A stretch of DNA of 64,000 bases from CAWIVH01 sp963839475. Lineage in GTDB: Bacteria > Acidobacteriota > UBA6911. Within the stretch, counting starts at the first letter, position 1, and the number at the start of each line of letters is the position of its first letter. Shown piece after piece: positions 9,461 through 18,654 of the stretch. The position numbers and the translations under genes are program-made. The DNA is taken from the NCBI GenBank assembly GCA_963839475.1, contig CAWIVH010000001.1, positions 62,001 to 126,000 of the forward strand, read 5' to 3'. The notes beneath the pieces are model-generated. The model saw only the letters and a program-made list of their open reading frames with translations. It was not told where the DNA came from and did no database searches.

Positions 9461-10648
9461 TCACAATATAACCTGCACAAGCCGGGCAACCAGTTCCTGG
9501 AGCGAAAACATGGTGAGAGTCAGCGGCAGGATCGGCAACACGATGAAGACCGCCACGGCAATGATCGCTTCTTTGCCAAAGGGGAATGGTTGAATATGTT
9601 GAACGACCGCGAAGCTGTTCGCGAGATCGGCCAGCGACTGAATGTCGCCGCTTCCCACCAGAGGCTCATCATGGGGCCGCTGGCCCTCCATCCACTTCTT
9701 CTCGAACCCAATGACATACTCGCTGGCCAGCGGACCATAGGTGTACAAGCCGTGAAGGCGCTGGCGAAGCAGCCGGGGAACAAACACGCACACCGGCCCC
9801 AACCCAACGATGTACACAAGAAGCGCCATGGCCAGGATCTCAATCCGATAGTCTGGCAGCTTGGTGCCTTCGTAGAGAATGCGGTTTGCAATAAAACCGG
9901 AGAGAAGGACGCTGTGTGCCATCAAGAATGGCCCTTGCGTGATCGCATTCCCGCCGAGAAACCCCAGCCCGCAGCAGGAGTCGGGATGGCTGGGAACGAG
10001 TTTGAGATCCAACCTGGAGACTTGCCATAGCAACCTGCTCCAGATGAACAGTCTGAAATACCAGCGCAGCCCGATGAACTGGACGATGGGCAAGCTGACA
10101 AACTCGTACCAGTAGCCGGCGGGCGCAAGCACCTTTTTGCCGGCAGTAACCGCGAGGTACCAGGTGTCGGATGGAACAGCCAGGACCCCCTTAAGCCAGA
10201 AGTTTCCGCCGACAAAGACGAGAGCGACGAACCCCAGCTCGATGACCGGGGAGTTCCTGAGGCGGAGTGCCGATCCAATAACGCCTTCGAACTTCGGAAG
10301 CGCCGACGGCGTGATAATCTGCCGCTCGACGAACTGGAGTATCATCATCCGCATTCTCCGGTGGATGGTCACTTCCGCCGCGATCAGCAGAGGGAGCACT
10401 ACCAGAAACCGGCAATGCGTTTCGACGTCATACAGGAAAGGGATCTTGACGCCGCTGGTGAGGCGCCCTCCCAGGCTGGCCAGCACAAGCAATGGAAGCC
10501 ACGCGAACAATGTGATAACTACGATCCGTCCAGCCACACGGTCAAACGGGGGCTTCACCAGCCCGACACGCACAAGAAACTGATAAATAGGGCCGCCCAA
10601 TACCAGGGAAAAACCCTTCGCGTCTTCGGAGAGCATCTCGGAGCGCAT
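9461..10648 (-). CDS. Polytopic inner-membrane protein of unknown function
   Basis: Integral membrane protein of 395 residues. The start at 10648 has AAAGGAA upstream; the same frame is open back to 11221 but that extension is low-complexity Arg/Gly-rich sequence overlapping the next gene. Seven or so hydrophobic segments are visible, including IVVITLFAWLPLLVLASL, FLVVLPLLIAAEVTI, VIELGFVALVFVGGNFWL, ILAMALLVYIVGLGPVCVFV and a C-terminal AVAVFIVLPILPLTLTMF. There is a conserved-looking HPDSCCGLGFLGG loop. No transporter signature is recognised. It lies downstream of the DUF2252 gene on the same strand, about 250 bases away. Confidence 0.75.
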   Translation of the reverse strand: MRSEMLSEDAKGFSLVLGGPIYQFLVRVGLVKPPFDRVAGRIVVITLFAWLPLLVLASLGGRLTSGVKIPFLYDVETHCRFLVVLPLLIAAEVTIHRRMRMMILQFVERQIITPSALPKFEGVIGSALRLRNSPVIELGFVALVFVGGNFWLKGVLAVPSDTWYLAVTAGKKVLAPAGYWYEFVSLPIVQFIGLRWYFRLFIWSRLLWQVSRLDLKLVPSHPDSCCGLGFLGGNAITQGPFLMAHSVLLSGFIANRILYEGTKLPDYRIEILAMALLVYIVGLGPVCVFVPRLLRQRLHGLYTYGPLASEYVIGFEKKWMEGQRPHDEPLVGSGDIQSLADLANSFAVVQHIQPFPFGKEAIIAVAVFIVLPILPLTLTMFSLQELVARLVQVIL

Positions 10649-10825
10649 GGTGCATTCCTTTCTGGCGGCTGGCGCCATTCGGCTGTAGCGGCGCCGCCTC
10701 TCTCGATTCAGTTCATGATGCCAATCAGCAATTCCGACCGGGTCAAACGGTCTTCGCTTTTGCCTTCCAATGGGAGTTGCGGATCTCTCCCGGAGAGTCC
10801 GGAAGAAACCGACCGTGCCAAAGCC

Positions 10826-10894
10826 AAAGGTCGCAAAGGTTTTGTTTATAAATCTTTGCTCTGGGCCTTCGTGGTTCAATCTCTCGAGCGTTCC
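10826..10894 (+). repeat. Dispersed intergenic repeat, copy A
   Basis: A 69-base element with a second copy at 28692-28764 in the same orientation. Both contain GCAAAGGTTTT and ATCTTTGC, which pair as a hairpin, followed by CCTTCGTG and an identical TCAATCTCTCGAGCGTTCC end. It resembles the CTTTGCG-CTTCGTG family of intergenic repeats common in large environmental genomes. It lies between the membrane protein gene and the DUF2252 gene. Confidence 0.7.
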
Positions 10895-10902
10895 CCGGCA
10901 AC

Positions 10903-12331
10903 TCACCGCGCGTCCTCGAAGACCGCCTTCACCTTGCCCTTGCGAACCGCGCGCTCGAGGGCGGTGTGGTCCTTTTCGTTCTGGTCGGCGTAGGCCTTTG
11001 AGAATGCGGCAATGGCCCGGTCGAAGACATCGCTTTTGCCCATGTATCCGCTGAGCGTGACCGGGCAACCGGATCGGGCGTGCGAGAGGGCGAGCGCTCT
11101 GCCGCACCAGGTGGCGTAGAGGTCCATCTCGGGCGCGCCGAAGGTTTCCACCCTGACGCTGATTTTGACGTCCTTCAATTGGCGGAAGAAGTAGTGGCGA
11201 CCTAATGCACCCTTGGTCCACCCGAGGAACATGTCGCTGGCCGGCTGCATGAGACGGTAGCCGTGTACGACGCGCTGGCCGTGGTTGGGAAAAACGCTCG
11301 CACCGGCATACGGTTCCAGCACCGAAGCGCGCGCCTCCTTGACCTGGAGGAACAGGGGATCGCCTTCGCCGGCCATTAAAAGGAGCACCCAGCAGACGGT
11401 CCCGACGCTGCCGATCCCCACTACCTTGATAGCGGCGTCGCGGATCTGGTACCGGTCCAGCAGGGCCTGGTGGGAGGTCGACAGGGTGTCGCGGTACGCG
11501 AGGAACGCGTCCATGAGTATTTTTTGGACGTCACCCGGAGAACGGTCCTCGGCGTGGAAGATCGTCGGCAGCTGATCCTTGATGAAAGGCAGGTCCCCCT
11601 TGTGCTCCACTAACTTCGGAAAGATGTCCTCGGCGATGCTGCGCGCCCTCTCCTTCTGAAGGCGCTTCAAGGCCCGTCGGCGGAACTCGGGGTCCTTGAT
11701 GCTCGCCACCAGTTCGTCCGCCCCGATTGCGAAGTACCACAGTTCCAGCGTCTTCATCCGGCTGAACTCCGCCATGGACTCGCGGTAGCTGCGTACGCAG
11801 GTCATCGCCACATCCCTGGCAGTAGCGTCTCTCAGACCGTTATCGCGGCAGGCCACCACGAAGCTCGCCGCGAGGCGCTTGACATCCCACTCCCAGGGGG
11901 CCGGGAGAGTTTCGTCGAGATCGTTGATGGCAAAGATGACACGCCTTTCCGGGGTGGCAAAGCCGCCGAAATTGCACAGGTGGGCGTCCCCGCAGCACTG
12001 GACGCGGATCCCCGTAACCGGGGTGGATGCCAGGTCGGAGGCCATCGTGAGGGCCGCCCCGCGGTAAAACGTAAACGCGGAGCGGACCATGCGGCCGTGG
12101 CGGAGGGGGAGCAGGTCGGGCACCCGCCCTTTCTCGGCCCTCAGAATCAGTTCGACCGGGTCGGGGCGGTCTGGCGGGGGCTTTCCAGTCGGCGTGCGCG
12201 TTTCGGGGACATTTCTCGCGCAAGGCTTTCCCGGCGGCGTATCGCTCCGCATAAGTCCCTTTGGCATTTGCTTCCGGCGGCGCCGGTTTCTGGCGAATCG
12301 TACTCGATTTGGATTTCTTCGTCTCAGTCAT
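10903..12331 (-). pseudogene. DUF2252 family protein, one frameshift
   Basis: DUF2252 proteins have a kinase-like fold and no settled function. The N-terminus is in one frame (ATG at 12331 behind GGAGGACGC; MTETKKSKSS, then AERYAAGKALREKCPRNAHADWK). The rest continues in another (PPPDRPDPVELI, MVRSAFTFYRGAA, the family's CCGDAHLCNFGGF, FAINDLDETLPAPWEWDVKRL, and GVGSVGT-like GIGSVGTVCW). The switch falls at a run of five G on the plus strand (12176-12180), typical of a homopolymer indel. Joined, the protein is about 475 residues, the normal length, so a sequencing error is quite possible. A shorter in-frame product could start at 12267. Confidence 0.85.
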
Positions 12332-12648
12332 GCGTCCTCCAACATTGTCTTTCATTCCGATGTCTCCAGTTCCACCACTTATCGTTCTGAGAAGCCTATT
12401 CACCACCAGGCCGACATAGTACTCGCAAGAGCATCTGCACAGGCCGCAGTTTGTGCCAATATCCCCTTACTCAGATCAGCAACCATGAGAAACGATCGCA
12501 CGTGTGATCGGTATCGGAACCGGTATCGACTCCCTCATTTGAAGAGTCCCGATGACAATGCATATACCGGCCCCGATGCGCGCCGCCCCTTACCGGGGAG
12601 AATATTCGTGCGATTGGGTCCCGCACAGCAGGATGAGCTACTGCCCTC
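12332..12648. other. Intergenic, nothing recognised
   Basis: About 320 bases between the DUF2252 gene and the next minus-strand gene. Open frames here are antisense extensions without ribosome sites, and no strong hairpin or repeat was seen. It may hold the promoter of the DUF2252 gene. Confidence 0.4.
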
Positions 12649-13362
12649 TTATTGGGCGAGCTTCTGAAAGTTTTTGGTCGTGATCGCAACGACAATCTTT
12701 TTGGCTGCCACATCCAAAGTCTTGCTCGACGCGTAATTCGTGCCGTCGGGAAGAGTCTGGTAATTGACCGCGAGCGCCACTTTGTCTTTATCTGCATCAT
12801 CCAGGTAAGTATCAACCGTTACCTGGCGGATCGCTTTGGCTGCGGTATCGAGGGTGAAGGAGACAAGATCGCCGCTCTTCACAAAGTTTTTGAACTGGAG
12901 CTGGATGCCGCCAGGCTGGGGGCTGAACGATGCGTTTCCACTGGACACATCCGCTTTGATCAACTCGGGTTGAGGCGGCACATAACGCTGGATCAGGGAC
13001 ACGACGCGTTCCATGTAATCCTTCATTTCGTCGGTCTTTTTCTCCACCACCTTCTTTTTTAGGCCGCGCATCTCCTTCTTTTCCGGCGGGGCGCTGAGGG
13101 GAGTCTTCTGCACCTTGCCGTCCGGGCCGTAACGGCAGGACTCGATTTTCGTACTCTTCACTTCCCCCTTCAGGCTCAGCTGGGTGTCTTCAACCCAGGT
13201 GTATTGGAGCAAAGCTTTCTGGTTAGCTGCGGCAGCCTGCTTGAACGCCGCCACTTTTTCCTGAAGCGCCTGCTTCTGATCCTGGCTGCTGGCCGGTCCT
13301 GTCAGAGTCAGGCACAAGCCGAACGCCAGGCACAGCCACTCAACCAGCGTCATCCTTTTCAT
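12649..13362 (-). CDS. Secreted hypothetical protein
   Basis: Exported protein of 237 residues of a kind common in Acidobacteriota but without a named function. I chose the start at 13362 because AAGGGGGA lies upstream and it directly gives a signal peptide (MKRMTLVEWLCLAFGLCLTL, cleavage near ASS-QDQ). The mature chain opens with a helical Gln/Ala-rich segment, has a lysine-rich stretch (KKEMRGLKKKVVEKKTDEMKD) and ends in beta-rich sequence (VSFTLDTAAKAIRQVTVDTYLDD). It resembles periplasmic proteins with a lipoprotein-carrier-like sheet, but this is weak. Its start overlaps the end of the monooxygenase-like gene. Confidence 0.75.
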   Translation of the reverse strand: MKRMTLVEWLCLAFGLCLTLTGPASSQDQKQALQEKVAAFKQAAAANQKALLQYTWVEDTQLSLKGEVKSTKIESCRYGPDGKVQKTPLSAPPEKKEMRGLKKKVVEKKTDEMKDYMERVVSLIQRYVPPQPELIKADVSSGNASFSPQPGGIQLQFKNFVKSGDLVSFTLDTAAKAIRQVTVDTYLDDADKDKVALAVNYQTLPDGTNYASSKTLDVAAKKIVVAITTKNFQKLAQ

Positions 13363-13750
13363 AAATCGAATCCCCCTTTTTATGTTGAACATTTATTTCT
13401 TCGGCCTCTTCCAAGTCCCGGGTATCGGAGACCCGGTGGAATCGGATCTCCGGCGTCGTGCTCGAGAGCTCGGCGGCGGAGAGAACGGGACGATAGATGT
13501 CCGGACGGATATGTTCACTCAGCGCGGCTTCGTTTTCCCAATGCTCGGATAACAATAGGGTGCGGCCAAGACCCTCATCAGGATCCGGTTGGATGGAGCA
13601 GTGCTTGCTGATCCGCGATCGGAAGCGGAGCGGCCTGGGATTCCATATCAAACATTGATCAGTAGCGTTCTCCACCGCTATGTTAAAGGAGAATTGGTAG
13701 ATCCGAGGGCGATTGATTTGGGCAGGATCGTCGCGAAAGCTTCTTAACAT
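13340..13750 (-). CDS. Antibiotic biosynthesis monooxygenase (ABM)-like protein
   Basis: About 136 residues. The C-terminal half looks like a quinol-monooxygenase/ABM ferredoxin-like fold: CSIQPDPDEG, then LLLSEHWENEAALSEHIRPDIYRPVL, the typical E-x-W-x-s-x-e-a-l-x-x-H element. The N-terminal part (FNIAVENATDQC) is less typical, and the strands before the helix are not clear. ATG at 13750 is the best available start but has no clear ribosome site. The stop lies 23 bases inside the following gene, so coupling is possible. It could also be a degraded ABM gene. Confidence 0.55.
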   Translation of the reverse strand: MLRSFRDDPAQINRPRIYQFSFNIAVENATDQCLIWNPRPLRFRSRISKHCSIQPDPDEGLGRTLLLSEHWENEAALSEHIRPDIYRPVLSAAELSSTTPEIRFHRVSDTRDLEEAEEINVQHKKGDSIYEKDDAG

Positions 13751-13907
13751 GACTGCCAATGTTCGGCCTGTGCTTGCGCGGTGGCGTGTCGCCCGGCATC
13801 AACCGGCGTCGCCGGCACCGGGTCAATCCCTTTCCCCTGTCTGTTTACCTCCTTTTTCATCGTATGAAGGTTCAAATAATCCGGGGCATTGGATGTAGTC
13901 ATCACTA

Positions 13908-14885
13908 CTACGGTTTCTTCAACCGTTTCATGCCTTCGACCAGCGGGTGCCATCCATAGACGAACGACACCATGAAACGGTCCATGCGAAGATCCCCGGG
14001 TGCACCATCGTTAACCATCGACTTGTAGCCGGCAGTGAGGGCCATGTTGTCGTTGAGTTGGTACCCAAGAGTGAACCCGATGCCGCCGTTATTGAGGCTC
14101 TCCCCCGTGACGCCGTTGATGGTCGGTTGGCCGCCGCCGTACCAGGTCCCGTCAAGCGACGCCCAGAAGTGCTCGGTGAAGTCGCGCGTCAGATGGGCGT
14201 CCAGTTGAAACATTGGATCGGTCTTCATCGTCCCCCCGACAAAGTTGTCGTTGGTTCCGAATAGCCATACAGCGGGCAGGAATTCCAGAGTCGTTCGCCG
14301 TCCCGGAACCCAAGGGCCGAGCTGCCAGATAATGGGTGCGCCTATGCGTCCATACCAGCGGTTCTGTCCGAGATTCAGGGACTGGCTGCTGTTGTACTCG
14401 CCGATCGGTATTGCCAGATCGGCGAGCAGGTCCACGGAGAACCCCGGCTTATAGCGCAGCACGTCGGGAATGTTCTTTTGCGCAGGGGGTCCAATGATAT
14501 TGAAGACAAACTCGGCCATCGGGTCGCCGAACCCGCTGGTGGACTGTTTCGCTGTTTTGCCGGCCGCCGAGATTTCTCCCGATACCCGCCCCATGGGCAC
14601 AATTCCCGCAACCATGGCCGAGCGATTGAACAAAGTGAAGGTGCGCGCATACCCCGCCAGCGCGATGGAAGCGTCCAGGCTCGCACCGGGCGTCACGATA
14701 TGAGCCGGGTCGAACGGGTTCGTGTTGCCGTTCAGCGATTCGTATATGAGCGGCACCGCATTGGCATTCGACAGTGTCTTCCAGTAGAAGCGCGCCGGGA
14801 CCTGTGCCACAGCCTGCGGCGGACAGAGCGCACCCATGGCGAGCATCGTTGTGACGACCAACCGCAAGCAAGTAACCGTTTTCAT
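13908..14885 (-). CDS. Phenol MetA-pathway-type outer-membrane porin, copy 1
   Basis: Predicted outer-membrane beta-barrel of 325 residues of the Phenol_MetA_deg group, proteins often linked to uptake of aromatic compounds. GAAGGAGG precedes the ATG at 14885; the signal peptide is cleaved near AVA-QVP. Amphipathic strands alternate with turns through to a C-terminal strand (FMVSFVYGWHPL) and a basic tail. It lies 63 bases after the arylsulfatase gene on the same strand, suggesting an operon in which the sulfatase is transcribed first. A nearly identical copy is at 23896-24873. Substrate assignment to aromatics is family-level inference. Confidence 0.85.
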   Translation of the reverse strand: MKTVTCLRLVVTTMLAMGALCPPQAVAQVPARFYWKTLSNANAVPLIYESLNGNTNPFDPAHIVTPGASLDASIALAGYARTFTLFNRSAMVAGIVPMGRVSGEISAAGKTAKQSTSGFGDPMAEFVFNIIGPPAQKNIPDVLRYKPGFSVDLLADLAIPIGEYNSSQSLNLGQNRWYGRIGAPIIWQLGPWVPGRRTTLEFLPAVWLFGTNDNFVGGTMKTDPMFQLDAHLTRDFTEHFWASLDGTWYGGGQPTINGVTGESLNNGGIGFTLGYQLNDNMALTAGYKSMVNDGAPGDLRMDRFMVSFVYGWHPLVEGMKRLKKP

Positions 14886-14948
14886 CGGACCTCCTTCAGT
14901 TTCTGGGATCTCTCCATCCCGCTTCGTTAGTACTCGGGTCGGCAACGC

Positions 14949-16799
14949 TCAACGCTTCTTGGGCTCAGCCATCATGTCCTTAGGCGGCACGTACTGGCGC
15001 TTCAGGTTGAGCGGCGGGTAGCCGGCCTGGACCGGGACGCGCTGCGGGAGCACCTTCTCCAGCGCCTCGTGAGGCGAGCGGTTCGGCAGGACCACGTTGT
15101 TCGTCCGGACGTAGTCTTCCCAGAGCGCGACCATCTCCTTCACCTTGTCGGGGCGCTCGGCGGCGAGGTCCTTCGTCTCGCCTTGGTCCGCCGCGAGGTC
15201 GTAGAGCTCCCAGTCACCCCTTCCGAAGGGCCTCCACTCCCAGCGCAGCTTCCAGCTCCCCTGCCGGACGGCGCGGTTGCCGAAGAGCTCCCAGGCGAGG
15301 ACGTCCTGGTCCGTTCGCGGCGACTCGGCCCGGCCCTCCAGCACCGGGACCCAGGACTTGCCCAGGGCCGGGGGCACGTCCTTCCCCTTGTACGTCTTCG
15401 GGTAGCTCGTGCCGGCCACCTCGAGCAGCGTCGGCATGATGTCGGCCACGTGCATGGTCGCCCGGGTGTTGATGCTCCCCGCGGGACGCTTGACCCCGGG
15501 CCCGCTGACGATGAGCGCGTTGCGGATGCCGCCCTCCGCGAGCCATGCCTTGTACTGACTGAAGGGGGTCATGGAGACCTGCGCCCACATGGGCCCGTAG
15601 GCGAGCCAGGAGCCCGGGTCGCCCCACGCGTTGGGATCGTTCTGCGACCAGTGCACGGCGGCGAAGAGGTAGTCGCGTGAGCCAGGCGAGCCGGCGATCA
15701 TTTCGTAGAGGTCGTTGCCCTCGGCGCCGTTGTCGCCGAAGACGATGAAGATCGTGTTGTCGTACTCGCCAATCTCCTTGAGGTGGTCGATGAGCCGTCC
15801 GACGTGAAAGTCCAGGTTCTCGACCAGGCCGGCGTAGATCTCCATCTTCTTTCCGAAAAACGCGCGCGACGCCGGCGCCAGCAGGATGGAATCGGGCACG
15901 AACCACATCCGCTCGGCGAGCTGGGTTCCCGCGGGCATGATGCCGAGCTCGACCTCCCGCTTCAGCCGCTCCTGCCGCACCGCGTCCCAGCCCTTGTCGT
16001 ACTCGCCAACGTGCCGGCTGCGCCACTCCTTCGGCAGGTGGTACGGCTCGTGCGGCGCCTGGTGGGAGACGTACGCGAAGAACGGCTTGCCGTCGCCGCG
16101 GTTGGCGTCGATGTAGGAGATCAGCTTGTCGGTGTAGGTCTTCGTCGCGTAGAAGTCCTTCGGCAGGCTCCTCAGGTAACGCCCGTCCTCGGTGTAGAGC
16201 GATTTGGGGTTGGCGGCCGAGAAGTTCCAGTCGTCCCAGTAGCTGCCCATCCCGTCGAGGAGGGTGAAGTCGCGCTCGAAGCCGCGCGCGGCCGGGATCT
16301 GTCCGGGCTCCTTCCCCAGGTGCCACTTGCCGACCATGTAGGTGTGGTAGCCGGCGTCCTTGAGGAGCTGCGGCAGCGTGGCGACGCGGTCGTTGAGGTT
16401 GCCCTCGTAGCCGTCCAGGCCCATCTGGTTCGGCGCCGTAAACTCGCTCATGTTGCCGAGGCCGTTGAGGTGCGTGTCGACGCCGGAGAGCAGCATCGAC
16501 CGCGTCGGCGAGCAGCTCGCGTGTGTATAAAAGGTCGTGAAGCGCACGCCGTTTTTCGCCAGCGAGTCGAGGTTCGGCGTCTTGATCTCGCTGCCGAACG
16601 AGCCCATGTCGGAGAAGCCCATGTCATCGCCGAGGATAATGACGATGTTCGGCCGGCGCGGCGCGTTCGCTGCGGCGGCGATGGCGACCGCGGCGAGCGC
16701 TGCGAACATGCCCACAAGGACCTGTCTTCTCACCAACCGGCCCAGGTTGGCCGGCTTACTCACTATGGCGCACGCCGAGAACCGCAATACGGTCTCCAT
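14949..16799 (-). CDS. Arylsulfatase (type I, Cys-type), copy 1
   Basis: Exported sulfatase of 616 residues that hydrolyses sulfate esters with a formylglycine cofactor. The start at 16799 has GGAG at the right distance; an ATG at 16811 has none. After an N-terminal hydrophobic leader come PNIVIILGDDMGFSDMG (metal-binding Asp pair, about 58-59) and the CSPTR formylglycine motif with Cys 96. The family Lys/His positions VGKWHLGK, a second metal site FIVFGDNGAEG and a C-terminal WELYDLAADQGETKDLA segment follow. The length fits bacterial arylsulfatases. Maturation needs a formylglycine-generating enzyme, not present in the window. The downstream porin suggests aryl sulfates as candidate substrates (inference). 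Confidence 0.95.
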   Translation of the reverse strand: METVLRFSACAIVSKPANLGRLVRRQVLVGMFAALAAVAIAAAANAPRRPNIVIILGDDMGFSDMGSFGSEIKTPNLDSLAKNGVRFTTFYTHASCSPTRSMLLSGVDTHLNGLGNMSEFTAPNQMGLDGYEGNLNDRVATLPQLLKDAGYHTYMVGKWHLGKEPGQIPAARGFERDFTLLDGMGSYWDDWNFSAANPKSLYTEDGRYLRSLPKDFYATKTYTDKLISYIDANRGDGKPFFAYVSHQAPHEPYHLPKEWRSRHVGEYDKGWDAVRQERLKREVELGIMPAGTQLAERMWFVPDSILLAPASRAFFGKKMEIYAGLVENLDFHVGRLIDHLKEIGEYDNTIFIVFGDNGAEGNDLYEMIAGSPGSRDYLFAAVHWSQNDPNAWGDPGSWLAYGPMWAQVSMTPFSQYKAWLAEGGIRNALIVSGPGVKRPAGSINTRATMHVADIMPTLLEVAGTSYPKTYKGKDVPPALGKSWVPVLEGRAESPRTDQDVLAWELFGNRAVRQGSWKLRWEWRPFGRGDWELYDLAADQGETKDLAAERPDKVKEMVALWEDYVRTNNVVLPNRSPHEALEKVLPQRVPVQAGYPPLNLKRQYVPPKDMMAEPKKR

Positions 16800-16858
16800 T
16801 GTCCACTCCATTACAGTTGGTTGGTAAAAACTCTCTTTGACCCCTCACCGTCGTTTCC

Positions 16859-17085
16859 TCATCTGAAGTAGAGGTTGACCACCACTCCCAAGGCATTCAC
16901 GGTGCGGTTTGAACTCCCGCCAGAGTCGTTCTGATGCTCAAAACACATTTCGTACTCGAAGTGTTTCGTGATCGGAAACGACAAGCTAGCAATCAGCGCC
17001 GTCCGGCTCACCTCTTCATACCTGCTGTCATAGTAAATTTCAAGGGATTCAGTCTCGCTCATGGCGCCGAATCCGAATCTGGTCT
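16859..17085 (-). pseudogene. DUF2490 C-terminal remnant
   Basis: A roughly 70-codon piece matching the end of the intact DUF2490 protein at 21088-21828: IYYDSRYEEVSRTAL, SFPITKHFEYEMCFEH and QNDSGGSSNRTVNALG correspond to IYYDSRFDKVSRNAL, SFPITRHLELEWYFEH and QNDSGGSSNRTVNAVG. The N-terminal two thirds are missing and the piece abuts the stop codon of the upstream porin. An ATG lies inside, but with no leader it cannot be an outer-membrane protein. Confidence 0.88.
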
Positions 17086-18491
17086 CAGAAGCGATACATC
17101 ACGGTCGCTGAGTAAAACCCAAATCCTCCGGCAACAGCAGTCGCTTCCAAAAAAGCACCTGAGATGAGCCTGGTGATTGCTCCCTGAAACTGGATGTGTC
17201 GCGTCACCTGCCAGATACCAACCGCACCGGGGTTGGTGCCGACGTACTTCCCCTGCCCGACGTCAGCATGCAAAAGAAGTCTCAGGTCCGGCGAATATAC
17301 CCCGTCCGCCGTCGAGGTACGCCAGTAACTGGGCGCCTCAAAAGTGAGAAAAATGTTCTTTCTCAGAACGAATGTTACGGCAGGATTAAAGTCGGTCAGG
17401 TTCGTTGGCCCGAGGAATCCCACCAGCCCGGAATAGCTGTTTCCGGGGAACAGTGGATTAAAGGATTGAAGTCTCGGATCCCTTGGGTCCCGATCTCCCG
17501 ACGCGATATCGCTCCGGAACCAGATCCTCGGCTTAAAGCGGACATCGAGGAAACGATAACCGGTCTCGGTCGAAAATGCCCAAGCCCAAACGGCTGATCC
17601 CTTGAACGATCCCCACTGCAGGATCATGTCGTAGTTCATGTCAAGCCGTGTTCCTGTCCCGCTCAACTTCACCCCCAGGGTATGCCGCAGATCCCGCCCC
17701 TCACCCTGCTCGTATTCGGCATTGGCGCGATCGACACCCAGATAGTAGAAACCCAGTTCCCCCTTTTGGAAACGCGGGGACTTCCTGCTGGCGGCAACGC
17801 CCCAGAAGGTCTGTTCGTGATCCGGCCTGTCGTCGAATGCGCTCGGATTGACGGAAACCAGCTTCGCAATTGTTCCGGAAATCCTCCAGGCATTGTTCCT
17901 GAAATAAAGCAGCGCCCCGTCGAAGCTTCTCTTGACGTTCAAGCCGGGACTGGCTGAGATCAGGCGACTGCTTCCGATCGACAGTTCCTGCCTCCCGGCT
18001 TTCACCCCGAAAACGCTTTTCCCGTTGATCGGCTGCCGATACTCGAAAAATGATTGGTGGGAATCGGCAATGTTCTGGTCCGTCGGCCGCGGGGATCGTA
18101 GCTGTCCATTGATGATGCCGCTCTGGAATTCCATAAAAAAGCGAAAACGAGGTCCAAGGTGCAGATCAGCCCCGACGAGATAGCGTTGGAGCAGATAGTT
18201 GTCCCGCGTCGGAATCCCGTCGACTCCTTTCAGATGAAACCCCTCCACCCGGTACCGTATCTCGCTGCTCAGCGTAAGGTAACGGCCCTTCCGGCCGAGC
18301 GAGACATATTTGAGCGGATCCCAGAAATCATTCGAATTGGAATGCTCCCTGAGAAAGCTCCAGTCCTCGTCGGCCGTGTTTGGCAGATAGGTCCGCACTT
18401 CCGTTTGCTGCGCGTGGAGGTTTCCGCCCAGGAAAACGGACACAATCATCAAATACACGGGAAGAAATCTGTGTGATATCCCGGTTTTCAT
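17085..18491 (-). CDS. Alginate-export-type outer-membrane porin
   Basis: Outer-membrane barrel protein of 468 residues resembling the alginate_export (AlgE-like) family. The signal peptide MKTGISHRFLPVYLMIVSVF is cleaved near LHA-QQT. Long runs of alternating aromatic residues make up the barrel (YLTLSSEIRYRVEGFHL, FRFFMEFQSGI, VFGVKAGRQELSIGSSRL, IWFRSDIASGDRDP), ending in FGFYSATVMYRF with the C-terminal Phe typical of BamA-inserted barrels. Such proteins transport organic anions or oligosaccharides. Its place among sulfatases and aromatic-type porins fits uptake of a sulfated or aromatic anion, but the substrate is not shown. Confidence 0.85.
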   Translation of the reverse strand: MKTGISHRFLPVYLMIVSVFLGGNLHAQQTEVRTYLPNTADEDWSFLREHSNSNDFWDPLKYVSLGRKGRYLTLSSEIRYRVEGFHLKGVDGIPTRDNYLLQRYLVGADLHLGPRFRFFMEFQSGIINGQLRSPRPTDQNIADSHQSFFEYRQPINGKSVFGVKAGRQELSIGSSRLISASPGLNVKRSFDGALLYFRNNAWRISGTIAKLVSVNPSAFDDRPDHEQTFWGVAASRKSPRFQKGELGFYYLGVDRANAEYEQGEGRDLRHTLGVKLSGTGTRLDMNYDMILQWGSFKGSAVWAWAFSTETGYRFLDVRFKPRIWFRSDIASGDRDPRDPRLQSFNPLFPGNSYSGLVGFLGPTNLTDFNPAVTFVLRKNIFLTFEAPSYWRTSTADGVYSPDLRLLLHADVGQGKYVGTNPGAVGIWQVTRHIQFQGAITRLISGAFLEATAVAGGFGFYSATVMYRF

Positions 18492-18654
18492 TTCTGGATA
18501 CCAGATTCCGTTCGGGTCACGACGGCTCGGTCATGACCGTTTCATAGTCTCGCGCGTGGCCCCATGGTACCCGCTCGTCCAAGGCTTCGCGACTGCTGAG
18601 GCGCAAGTAGCAGTCCGGTTTGCCCGTGGCGCGATGGTCGAGGCGGGTTATAAG

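Larger units (their letters stand above)
13908..16811 (-). repeat. Porin + arylsulfatase duplication, copy 1
   Basis: About 2.9 kb that is nearly identical to 23896-26782 in the same orientation. Coding parts differ at few positions, while the spacer between the genes and the sequence beyond the arylsulfatase start differ more. Similarity stops sharply next to the porin stop codon and fades about 10-20 bases upstream of the sulfatase start. Confidence 0.9.

Noticed and set aside
10649..11221. N-terminal extension of the membrane protein
   Set aside because: Overlaps the DUF2252 gene in another frame; a good ribosome site and a natural start exist at 10648.
15783..16871. 362-codon plus-strand frame (also 25772-26863)
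   Set aside because: It is exactly antisense to the arylsulfatase, has Val/Arg/His-rich low-complexity sequence and no ribosome site; GC-rich codon bias on the other strand keeps it open.
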